NCBI GenBank assembly: GCA_947396885.1
Contig: OX377202.1
Location: 67,552,643-67,616,642 of the forward strand
Source of the DNA: Heligmosomoides polygyrus polygyrus
Taxonomy: Eukaryota > Nematoda > Chromadorea > Rhabditida > Heligmosomidae
Direction: 5' to 3'
Length of the DNA stretch: 64,000 bases
This document shows positions 21,000 through 64,000 of this stretch, in pieces (the first letter of the stretch is position 1; the number at the start of each line of letters is the position of its first letter). Below the pieces are notes generated by a model that saw only the letters and a list, made by a program, of their open reading frames with translations, was not told the DNA's origin and ran no database searches. Position numbers and translations under genes: made by a program.

Positions 21000-21900
21000 A
21001 TCTACGCAAACGTAGCAAATAGAGCCACAACTGAAATGAAAACAAAAAGAACGGCCGCACGCGACCGACTATGGCCACGGCGGCGACGATGAATGCGGTT
21101 TCGATCACTCTCGCGAGGGGCGCCGGCACACGGCGCACCGCGAGCGCGAGAGCGCGGAGACAGCGGGCCATGACGCGCGCGCCCGCAGAGATGCAGACGG
21201 CGAGAGCGCCGAGAGAGAACGGCGCGCGGAGCGCCCTGAGCAGACCGCGAGTGCTCGCAATTACGACGCGGTCTTCCTTCCGTCGCCGAGCGTGTTGCGT
21301 TGGAGCACGGAATCGCAGCACCACAACACCGCCAGCTGGTGCTGCTCTACGTCTCTGACACTCCCTTTCTCTCGTTCTGACAGGAGCACCTGCGGAGAAC
21401 CTGCGGGCGACCTCGACCAATCCAGCACCCCAAAAAACGTTGTTCGAGCAGGATAGCAACCACTGTCCCACTTTCCAACAATAGAAGAAGGACTGCTGCG
21501 GGAGGCGTGGTGGGGCGGATCCTGTTCGGATCCTAGATATCGAATGTCTGAGTGTGTCCTCTCTTGGGGTCGGTTTTGGGTTAATCTGCCTGCACCGGCG
21601 GAGAGTTATACTGCAACATAGCTCTTTGCCTTTGCAGAAAGGGCACCTATTCAGACAAGACGCCGGCGCAATCACGCTTATAATGTAGGCCATACCGCGA
21701 GGTTATGTCTACGGCGTGTGAGCAGATGTGTAATATCTCCTATCGCGGCTGACAAGCTAGACGATGCTTTGGGGGTGCAGAACTGGCTAGAGCGCACCGT
21801 GCATAACCTTACCTGGGGCTGTTCTGGGATGGAAGACATCGTCTGCTGGGTCCAACACTAGGTTGTGAGTTATATTAGGCCAGGCAAGAGTCTATGATAT
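21000..21900. other. GC-rich stretch, no secure gene
   Basis: A CpG- and GC-rich segment (about 21050-21420) gives long open frames in several directions, including 248 codons on the minus strand. Their composition is Arg/Ala-rich and no domain is visible, so they are probably composition artefacts. The remainder to 21900 is unrecognised. Confidence 0.45.
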
Positions 21901-21906
21901 AGTTGC

Positions 21907-22045
21907 GCCCGAATGAGTATTCGAACATTCGAATTCGAAACGTTCTATTCGAAATAGAATATTCGTATTCGAATGTTCGAAAAAACGCTATTTTCGAATG
22001 TATTCGAATTCGAATGCTCGAAACATTCACATTCGAACGTTCTAT
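21907..22045. repeat. TTCGAA-rich block 1
   Basis: Dense palindromic ATTCGAA/TTCGAAT words. It begins CCCGAATGAGTATTCGAACA and contains an AAAAAACGCTATTTTCGAAT segment. It is related to the blocks at 24886, 52575 and 54846. Confidence 0.8.
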
Positions 22046-22049
22046 TGCG

Positions 22050-22780
22050 ACGAAATTTGCGATCCAGCAAAATAATCTGTCTCTTCCGCATCAAGCATCC
22101 CACGAACGAATAATTTACGCTCCAATGAGAAAAGTGCGCGCACTCGTCGGGCACTCAGGGGCCGTATGTTCTTCGAGCGCAGAACCAGGCTAGGGAAGGA
22201 GCTATAGGGTTCGCCATCCAAGCTGCTCGCGTGGAAACTGCCTCTTCGTCGCTCAGGGGGGAGTCCACAGCTGGGTTCTCTGCTCTTCGAGCGCAGAAAC
22301 GCATACAGATGGAAAATGCGCAAAGAACGCCAGCGAACTATGTAGACGTCAAGACCCCTCAAATCTCAACCACTCAGTCGAAATGCAGAAATCCCGCAAC
22401 GCAGAAGAACCGAACCCCCGACCTCCTCGCATGAAGCAGCGCCACTATCCACCTGAAAACAGCGGAGTAAGCTCCAGGGACTGCTACTGGGGCGGTGGGG
22501 TGTTTGGAAAATACGGGGATATCAGTTCTAATCGCATTTAGAAGTCTATTTGCCTTAAATTTGAATTTCGTAAGGTTTACAACGTGTTCGAACGAACTGT
22601 TTGGGGAATGCCATGACCTTGCCTAAACCAAAAAGAACTTCATGGATTGGACGACACAATTTAACCCAATATGGGTGATCTTATCTATATATTAGTGAAA
22701 CGATAGTCGGACGTCAAGCCAAGCGGGCAAGTACGAAGCCCACGTACGGGTGGGTCAGGGTACTTGTCATCAATATACAA
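22050..22780. other. Intergenic stretch, nothing recognised
   Basis: Between the TTCGAA block and the DD37E transposon. A duplicated motif containing CTTCGAGCGCAGAA occurs twice (about 22170 and 22288). No gene is supported. Confidence 0.45.
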
Positions 22781-22781
22781 G

Positions 22782-23935
22782 GTGTCGCAAAAAATGTACA
22801 GGGTGCCCGATAAGTATTTCTTAGATTTTATTATTCCTCAATATAACCAACAACATGTATATAGGATTTCACAAGAATGCGTCGAAATGACCTCCTTTGG
22901 CTTTTACGAAGGCTTCAAGTCTTGGTTTCACTGATTCCACGGTGCGCCGCAGGTAGCTGGCGTCGTTTTCTGCCCAGGCTTGATTAATTTCGCAGCGAAG
23001 CTGGACCCAATTGGTGATGGTCTTCTTGCTCAGCTTCTGCTCTAGGTAACCCTATACAGCAAGTTCGAGGGGATTTAAAGACGGGCTGTTAGATGGGCAC
23101 TGATCCTTCGTTAGATATCCAGGGAAGTTGGCGTCGAGAAAGCAAATCGTCGTCTTCGCTCCATGGGCAGGAGCCCAGTCCTGTTGAAAGATCATCTCGA
23201 ATTTTGTTCATAGAAGAGAAGCACTACCTTCTTCAGAACCTCCTCTCGGTATGTTCCAGTGTTGATTTTCGCACTTCTTTCCACGAAAACCAGCGGCGTC
23301 TTCTTGTTTGATGTGATACCAGCCCACACCATCAACCCTTTGGGAAACAGTGATTTTGTGACGATCTTCCTTTTCCGAGTGTGTCTCTGGTAAGGTCTGA
23401 GGAGTTGGCGATCATTCTGAGCATTGTGTGCGACTTCGATAGTGAAAATTTTTCCATCTGTACACAGCACATCTTCGACGCGGCGCACTGAAAAAAGCCG
23501 TGGCAGCTCACTGCACTTTTTCTCTCGGTTTTCCTTGGCTGGCTCTGTCAACTGCTGTCCGTTGAGCAGACGATAGCTGCGAAGTTCTGGTTTATTCCTA
23601 ACAATAGATTGGGCAGTTGAGCGAGCAATTCCGAGGCTTTTGCGGCGGCCTCTTGTTAAGAGATGTGCGGTCGTTTCTGTCGATTCTCTGGTTAATGATC
23701 GCACGGTTCTCCCTTGTATTCACAGAACGAGGACGACCTGACTGTACCTTTATGCTGACGTTCCCCTTCTCATCCCACTGCTTGTCTATCCGCTGAACTG
23801 TTCTCAATGGAATACTGAGCTTCCTTGCAATGGCGGTGGTGGACACTCCGCTTCCAGCGAGGCGGCTTCTGCTTCTCGATGAGGGTATGGTCGCATAGAG
23901 GATACACACAAAAATTTTCATATATCGCAAGAAAT
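22782..23935 (-). mobile_element. Decayed Tc1/mariner-superfamily DD37E element
   Basis: The transposase reads on the minus strand from about 23900 to a stop at 22871-22869. An N-terminal helix-turn-helix (VSTTAIARKLSIPLRTVQRI) and a GRPRSVN hook are followed by the first Asp (CTDGKIFTIE) and FPKGLMVWAGIT. The second Asp is in QQDWAPAHGAK and the Glu in NSPSLNPLE, with 37 residues between. At least one frame change lies near 23650, and a TAG replaces the expected Trp just after the Glu. A possible terminal sequence ACAAGGTGTCGCAAAAAATG lies at 22780; the opposite end was not found. It is non-functional. Confidence 0.72.
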
Positions 23936-24208
23936 TGGATTTAATGTCGGAAACGATGGATGCAAAGACACAGATTTCAAAAAATATATATTGTGCTGTT
24001 GAGACTTATATCAAACCACAGGATAGCGTAATTTCTGTGACGTGCAAATGGTCAAGATCGCGCCACGCACTAGTTTGAAACCTTAAATTTCAGACTCGAT
24101 CGATAGTGCATGGGCTGAATGCTTGCTACATTGTTGTTATTACTTGGCCACGTTAACCTGTGTTGTGCTTCTTTTAACATTTAGAACCTGACAATCACGT
24201 GAAAGGCA

Positions 24209-24400
24209 TTAACATATGAGTTTATTCATTGCACAGTTTGCGGTTCTCGCTATCGCTCTAATAGCGCTTTCTACAATATCTGAGCCCATAACTAGAGTCA
24301 TACCGGGCTCTAGGAGGAGAAGAAGCTTATCCTGAAGTGCTACTGGAAAATCGCAAACATCGTCGAAGTGCAGAGGAGATTCAGCGACTACTTCTCCAAA
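24209..24400 (-). CDS. Candidate 3' exon, unrecognised
   Basis: The open frame reads ESPLHFDDVCDFPVALQDKL then LLLLEPGMTLVMGSDIVESA and ends AMNKLIC with TAA. A possible acceptor TTTTCCAG lies within it, before ALQDK. It is about 1.2 kb beyond the GNPAT stop on the same strand, so it could belong to a following gene. No domain is recognised; it may also be a chance open frame. Confidence 0.25.
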   Translation of the reverse strand, partial: FGEVVAESPLHFDDVCDFPVALQDKLLLLLEPGMTLVMGSDIVESAIRAIARTANCAMNKLIC

Positions 24401-24885
24401 GCACCACCCACTCGAGTCACCCATGCACAATCTATCGAGTCCGAAATGCAAGGTTTCAGGCAGGGCATTGCCCAATCTTGACTGTTTGCACGCCACAGAA
24501 ATCTCGTTACAAGGCGCTTTATTACGAGTTTTAAACAGCTCCAAAAGCTTCACTTGAAGCATATTAGAACCTTTCAATCAGTACCTGCATTTCTTAGGAC
24601 ACCCTTCACTTTTCGCAAGCCATAGTGTATCTTTAAGTTTTAAACTTTAAAAGAAGCATAAATCGAAAGACACGGTTTCCTTAAGGAGAGGTTACAACAA
24701 GTACTGTAGTGAAACACAACCAATGAAATGTAAAATGCAAGAATTCAGATGAGTGCATCGCGCGATCCACAACGCTCATATGACAGAACTTTTCTATTTT
24801 CATATGTTTCATATAAGCCCTTAACTTATTCACATACTGCATTTGCTTTGATGAAATGATCTTCCATCCCAAGCCGCTAGTTGTA

Positions 24886-25125
24886 CCCGAATGAATAACA
24901 TTCGAACTCGGATGCTTAGGCGATTATTACGATCAAATACGAATACGTTCGAAAGCGATTTTCGAACGTATTCGTATTTGATCGTTCGAAAAAAACGTTA
25001 TTTGCGAATGTATTCGGATTCGAATGCTCAAAAACGCGATATTCGAATGTGTTCGATTTTCGGTTATTCGAAAATCGTCGCTGTTCGAATATATTCGGTT
25101 ATTCGAAATTTTTGGGAGAGCACAA
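24886..25125. repeat. TTCGAA-rich block 2
   Basis: It starts CCCGAATGAATAACATTCGA, like block 1 and in the same orientation, and holds an inverted pair around GATCAAATACGAATACGTTC. It is probably an independent copy of the family. Confidence 0.8.
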
Positions 25126-25603
25126 CTATAGTCTGTGATAGCCACTTATTGCAACGACTGTGACGCTAGGGGGTACCGACGCTGGTTGAGGAATTACCCT
25201 AGCTATGCATTGGTTGATTTTCGAGGCCTACAACACTCTAGCGCTTTAATCGCACTAATCACATACCAACAGCTTTGCTTTTTCTTCACCGAAAATAGCA
25301 ACACCTGCTAAAAGTCTTGCAAATCTCATCTGGTTCTATTTTGAGGCATGTAAGTTTAGCTGTCGTTAATCAGAAAAGCATGGATACTGGATGTAAACTT
25401 CGTCGTAATGTACATCTTGATTTCTGGCGATTTCCTCATATTATGAAAATTGTCGTCCTATTTCGTTGGTGAGTGTTACTGCTTTCATGCTGAAAGAATC
25501 CAGACAGGCACTTTGCCGACCAGGCCTGATTCCTCTTTCCTTTCATTCTGCCACGTGCTTTCAAAATAAATTGATCAACTATCAAAATGTTTTAAAAGCT
25601 TTC

Positions 25604-25609
25604 TTTATT
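25604..25609 (-). terminator. Poly(A) signal of GNPAT
   Basis: AATAAA on the minus strand, 20 bases beyond the TGA that follows the SKI C-terminus. The distance is normal for a nematode 3' UTR and supports the assigned gene end. Confidence 0.7.
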
Positions 25610-25628
25610 AATATAAATCTTGATTTCT

Positions 25629-59808
<34,180 letters not shown>

Positions 59809-59829
59809 CTGCAAAGAGCTGGGTAGAAC

Positions 59830-60890
59830 GGAGCACGGAAAACAGAATCGATGCGGTTCATTAAGCCAGCACAATTTCGGCTGCCAGTCAGAGAAACAAT
59901 GCGTTGAGACAGTGATCGATGTCACATGACACAGGAGAGAACCCCACCAAGCAAGAATAGTGCTGGTTGACGCAAGGTTCAAAAATGGGGCGGCAGCCCA
60001 TCAACCGTAGAAGGTGTAAAGGGCTGTGATCAAGCAATGCAAAACAGTCGTTGTACACGGTATAACGCATATAAGGACATAGGAAAAGCCATAAATAAGA
60101 CTTCGTTGGCTAGGAACAAACAAACAAGACGTATACAGCGACATGCAAATCTCATCCGCTTTCGACTTCTGTATTTCCATGATCATAATTTTGCTCTTAT
60201 TTAGCAATTTTAATCAAATTAGTTTGTATTACATTTGGCATGCCTCTGGCAGTGAAAGCCGCCAGCAATAATTTTTCAGTCATGAACAAGCAGGCAGCCA
60301 GATTTGATGAACTGTCGGAAGGCATTTTTGACCTCCCCTTATCCAAGGCGAGGTTGCTCATCTGAAGGTTTCCCCCTAAATTCAAACAAACTGCGCTGTA
60401 CTAACGACTTGCATGGAGATTGCACAGAATCAGGTCGAATCTTAGACGTCAAATTTTCCAGTTGTTATACGAAAGAGTTTTTCAGTGTCTTGTTTGGAGT
60501 TGATGTTTGTATGGGAAAAAATCTTGATCTATAATACATTAGTAGGATATATTTTTAGAAGGTTATCACAGCTTACTATCAGGTTTTCATCCTCATTCTC
60601 AGCTCTCAGTTGTTTTTGCCTATTTTTTTGCTAAACCGTTTAACTTGTTTTTACAGCCACTTTATGGCTGCGCAACTCTAAGTATCCAACCTCAGTTTTC
60701 CGCTGGTGAGTTTCAATCTCAGTTCCGCATGGTAGAGCGGTCCAGATAATTTTTCTCGTTTAAGAGACACGAACAGCCTTCGATCAGGGCTTTCAAGATG
60801 CCTTGCCGACGAGTAGTGGATAGTCTTTCAGCATCTGGTGGAGCACGGCTGGTTATGGGTCTCGTCGATCGGCTTTTAGAGAAAGTCAAT
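59830..60890. other. Upstream of GNPAT exon 1, no gene recognised
   Basis: This stretch would hold the GNPAT promoter or 5' UTR, but no TATA box, leader exon or other gene can be supported. Open frames are short and without motifs. Confidence 0.4.
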
Positions 60891-60894
60891 ACCA

Positions 60895-61240
60895 GTGTTT
60901 TCTTCTTCTTCTTCTTCTTCTTCTCCTCCTTCACCTCTTCCTCCTTTTCTTCTCCTCGTGTGCGTTTAGTCGCGCGAAGTCTTGTGTCCGTTGTTCTGTC
61001 GCCACCTCATCATATCATGGGCGTCGTCTACCGTGGCGATGAGTTCGGCGAGATTTATCATGACGACGTTCTTCTACCTTTCCCTTGGAGCTACTTTCAG
61101 ACGCTCTCCGGGTGAATACATGAGCCGCCCACTTGTGATGTTAGACAGCTTGCCGCATGCGACAGCGTCCGGAATCGCTTGCAGCAAAGTCCATCATGCA
61201 AATGGATTATCTTTCCGAAAGTCGTGCGAAATGAATAGTT
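60895..61240 (-). repeat. 3' end of the 2900-6045 LINE family
   Basis: The minus strand reads LAELIATVDDAHDMMRWRQN and then ...TSRD and a stop. This matches the C-terminus LAEVGATADDALDRMRWRQI...TARD of the LINE at 2900-6045. It is followed by AAACGCACACGAGGAGAAG and a long (GAA)n tail that reads as the CTT tract at 60900-60930 on the plus strand. It is a 5'-truncated, diverged copy. Confidence 0.72.
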
Positions 61241-61385
61241 CGGTTCGCTTTTCATCTGAAGTTTTCTAGATGGTGCACACTCACTCCTCGTTCATCCATT
61301 TCTCATAAGTGGCCCAAAGATTTGGCTGAAGTCGAAAAGAGTCACTAAGGAAGGTGTAAGTGTGGTGCCGTAGTCAACTTCAGAA

Positions 61386-63725
61386 ACGGTGACTATGTCG
61401 CTATTAGGAACTATCTCTCGAATATTGATTGGATTGGGTCGCTGGGTAATGCATCCACCGATGATGAAAAATATGAGGTATTTTTGGCGATTTTACATCA
61501 TGTTATCGAGTTGTTTATTCCTCTTTGTAAAGTCATTAAGAACTCATTGCAGTTGCGTAAACACCTTGATAGAATGCTCTTCCGACGTAGTTTCCTGTGG
61601 GATAATGCAACTAAAATTGATTTTATAGAGGGATGGGCTAGGTACAAGTCTTACAACAGCAAAGTAGAAAAGTCACTTAAAAGGTTCACTACATTTGTCA
61701 AAAGCAAATTAGCCGCCGCCAAGGACCCTGCGAAACTACACAAATACATTGCCCGGTTAAAAGAACAGTTTACCATCCCTACTCTCATTGGTTCTGGTGG
61801 TGTTTATGTTACCGACGCTGACAAGGTTGAACTGCTTGCTAGAGAATTTTATAATGTGTACTCTGTGTCGCATGTTTTTCCAAATTTAAAAGTTTCTAAG
61901 GTGAAGTGTGCAATGCAGCCCGCAATCTGGTTTTATGCGGGCGATATTGTTCAAATCATAACCACGTGGCCTGGATCAACTACAGTGACTCCTGACATGG
62001 TACCTCTGCACTTTATTAAATGTATCGTTCCCTTTATTGCCTATCCTCTCGAATTTCTCTTTAATTTATCTTATATCACGGGTGAAGTACCAAGACGTTG
62101 GAAGCACTCTTTCGTACTACATGTGCCTAAGAAGCCTCCATTTCACTGTCCTTTAAATTATCGGCCTGTTAGTATTACATCAGTTTTCGCTAGGGTGTTT
62201 GAGAAAATTGTTAAACGTAAATTAGTTGACTATTTTCATGAGCAAGAACTTTTTCCAATTTCTCAACATGGTTTCTGTAGGGGCAAGTCAAAAGAGACAG
62301 CCCACCTGTGTTCCTTTAATGACTGGACTAACCATAAGGCCTATGACAATAAAAAGACCACACATGTGATCTATTTTGATTTTTCAAAAGCCTTTGATAG
62401 GGTTCCTACAAATTTGCTACTAAAAAAACTTGAGTCGTTTGGGATCCACCACAGAATCCTCGCCTGGATTGGTAATTTTTTACATGGTCGTACATTCCAA
62501 GTCCGTATTGGCAGCCAGTTTTCCTCAGCTTTTGACATACCTTGCGGTGTTCCGCAAGGTGGATTTTTGAGTCCCCTCTTATTCTTGGTCTATACTTCTG
62601 AGTTGCCGTCTTTGATTTCTTAGCCGGGTGTCACTGCGTAATGTACGCCGATGATGTGAAGGTCTACAAGGTTATTGAGTGTGTAGAGGACTCTTTATCT
62701 CTACAAGCTGCTATTGATCAAGTTGTAACCTGGTCACAAAAGTGGGGACTGCCTCTTGCTGCTGACAAGACTAAGCTGTTTTGCATAGGTAGGGATCCGC
62801 ATTCATTTGAATACAAAATTGGACCCGATAGCTTAGAAAGAGTGCACGAGGTAAGGGATTTAAGATTCCGTTACAGTGATAAACTTTTTTTTGAGACCCA
62901 TTATAAATTTATATCCTCACTGGCAATCCGTAGAACGTATAATTTATTTCTTGAGAAGTGGGAATGCAAGAACACTTGTTAATGCGTAAAGAGCTATGTA
63001 AGATCTTTAGTCGAAACTGGGACGTCTGTGTTTAGCTCTCACAAAAAGAAGGACATCGCCTTGTTAGAGTGTGTTCAAAATAACTTCACTCGTAAGCTGG
63101 CCATGAGGGGTTCTGGCCTGCGCTATCAGTTCATTCCTAATGGTGTTCATAGGCGCCTTTTGTACGGTTTGCAGAGTTTAAGAAGTAGAAGACTTATGAA
63201 TGATCTTCTTATGGCCTTCGAGATTCTAACGGGAAGGGTTTCTCTGAATAATGAAGTTTTTCTCCTCAGCACCGTCTAGAACTAGAAGGAGTGCCACTAT
63301 TTTCAGAGCTTCATTTGCCAGAACACAGGTGCGTGCTAACTTTTTCTCCGTCAGAGTAGTGTCACGGCTCAATAATACTTGGTCTCCAGAGTTGGTAAAC
63401 ATGTCTTTGCGCAGTTTTAGGAGTAGGACAGAGAAGCTGGTATATGCAGAAGATTCCCGTTAGCTGCATGCTTGATTTTTTCCTTCTATGTATTGTTTTA
63501 TCGTTTACTACTATTCCGATTCGTTGGGCGATTTTTGTAACACTTCTTGTAACACTTCCTTGTTCCCTTGTAACACTTCCTTTCCTTGTTTTCCTGCTTG
63601 TTCTTCTTTTGTGTTGTGTCTCAAGTCACCGTACTTGTTTTACTTTGTTTGCTTTGTTGTTCTCCACGTAGGCGTTGTCTACGTCAATAAATACAAAACA
63701 ATACTATACAATACTACTGTGCATG
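61386..63725 (+). mobile_element. CR1/jockey-type LINE, 5'-truncated, decayed
   Basis: It begins within the end of the endonuclease (DYVAIRNYLSNIDWIGSLGN). The RT follows: VPKKPPFHCPLNYRPVSITS, ISQHGFCRGKSKETAHL, YFDFSKAFDRVPTNLLLKKL, CGVPQGGFLSPLLF and, after a frame break near 62623-62640, the catalytic MYADDVKVYKV at 62641. VTWSQKWGLPLAADKTKLF and, after a TAA near 62980, a LLECVQNNFTRKL C-terminal region complete it. The longest intact frame is 61484-62623. It ends in TACAATACTACTGTG-like 3' sequence. Stops and shifts make it inactive. Confidence 0.82.
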
Positions 63726-63729
63726 CCAT

Positions 63730-64000
63730 GTAATGTGCAGCAGAAGCAACATTGGGATCGGTGTTATAGAAAAGGGATGTCCTTCTGCAGACGAAAATTC
63801 TGAAATCTGTGACAGACATCTCTTGCTTGTCAAAAAATGCATGACTTGTGCTTACCATCAGACAACAAAATTGCATTCAACTCACTAAACAAAGAAAAAT
63901 AACTGCCAAATGAAAAGGAATGTATGGACAGAGCGTGCTGATACGCTGAATACGCCAAGCGCGAGTTTTTATGCACTCAAGGGAAGCGAGGTGCCCGGAG
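63730..64000. other. Window end, nothing recognised
   Basis: Short stretch after the LINE; no gene or repeat recognised. Confidence 0.4.

Noticed and set aside
20947..21693. 248-codon open frame on the minus strand
   Set aside because: It lies in a GC-rich, CpG-rich region where several frames are open. The sequence is Arg/Ala-rich with no domain, and one end runs into a minisatellite.
21805..21840. U1 snRNA-like start (CCTTACCTGGGG)
   Set aside because: It differs from the U1 5' end at a key base, and the following sequence does not fold or match U1 as remembered.

Overview
The window looks like repeat-rich nuclear DNA from a strongylid nematode, most likely a hookworm or a close relative. 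That is inferred from short coding exons with TTTCAG-type acceptors, bandit-like mariners, Penelope-like and RTE-1-like retroelements and a tRNA-derived SINE. No bacterial-style operons, rRNA genes or CRISPR arrays are visible. The organism itself was not tested.

The main host gene lies on the minus strand from 59808 down to 25629. Fifteen exons join in frame into a 669-residue dihydroxyacetone-phosphate acyltransferase (GNPAT), the peroxisomal enzyme that starts ether-lipid synthesis. All four acyltransferase blocks are present, the protein ends in the peroxisomal signal SKI, and AATAAA follows the stop by about 20 bases. Its first intron is about 20 kb and has become a transposon sink.

Layout, left to right. 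1-1930: decayed RTE-type LINE. 2220-2830: Penelope-like fragment. 2900-6045: nearly intact LINE between (ATT)n tracts, headed by a tRNA-like sequence. 6040-7700: AT-rich degenerate reverse transcriptase. 8.2-13.9 kb: dispersed repeats and no clear gene. 13.9-16.5 kb (minus): candidate exons of unrecognised genes. 17892-19491: intact Tc1-type transposon. 19.6-25.1 kb: a candidate exon, a minisatellite, TTCGAA-rich blocks and a decayed DD37E transposon. 25.6-39.7 kb: GNPAT exons 2-15, with MITEs, SINEs, a mariner and microsatellites in the introns. 39.7-59.6 kb: GNPAT intron 1, holding a palindromic MITE, LINE and SINE fragments, a 4.85-kb foldback element with two nested mariners, a composite MITE with TTCGAA blocks and an RTE-1-like LINE. 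60.9-63.7 kb: 3' end of the first LINE family and a 5'-truncated CR1/jockey-type LINE.

One host enzyme can be reconstructed with confidence; almost everything else recognisable is mobile DNA at different stages of decay. The palindromic MITEs share the TTAGGTTGTCC end of the local mariners, which suggests that mariner-type transposase moved them. The SINE presumably depended on a LINE partner, which was not identified. All protein assignments come from reading motifs and matching remembered families; no database search was run.
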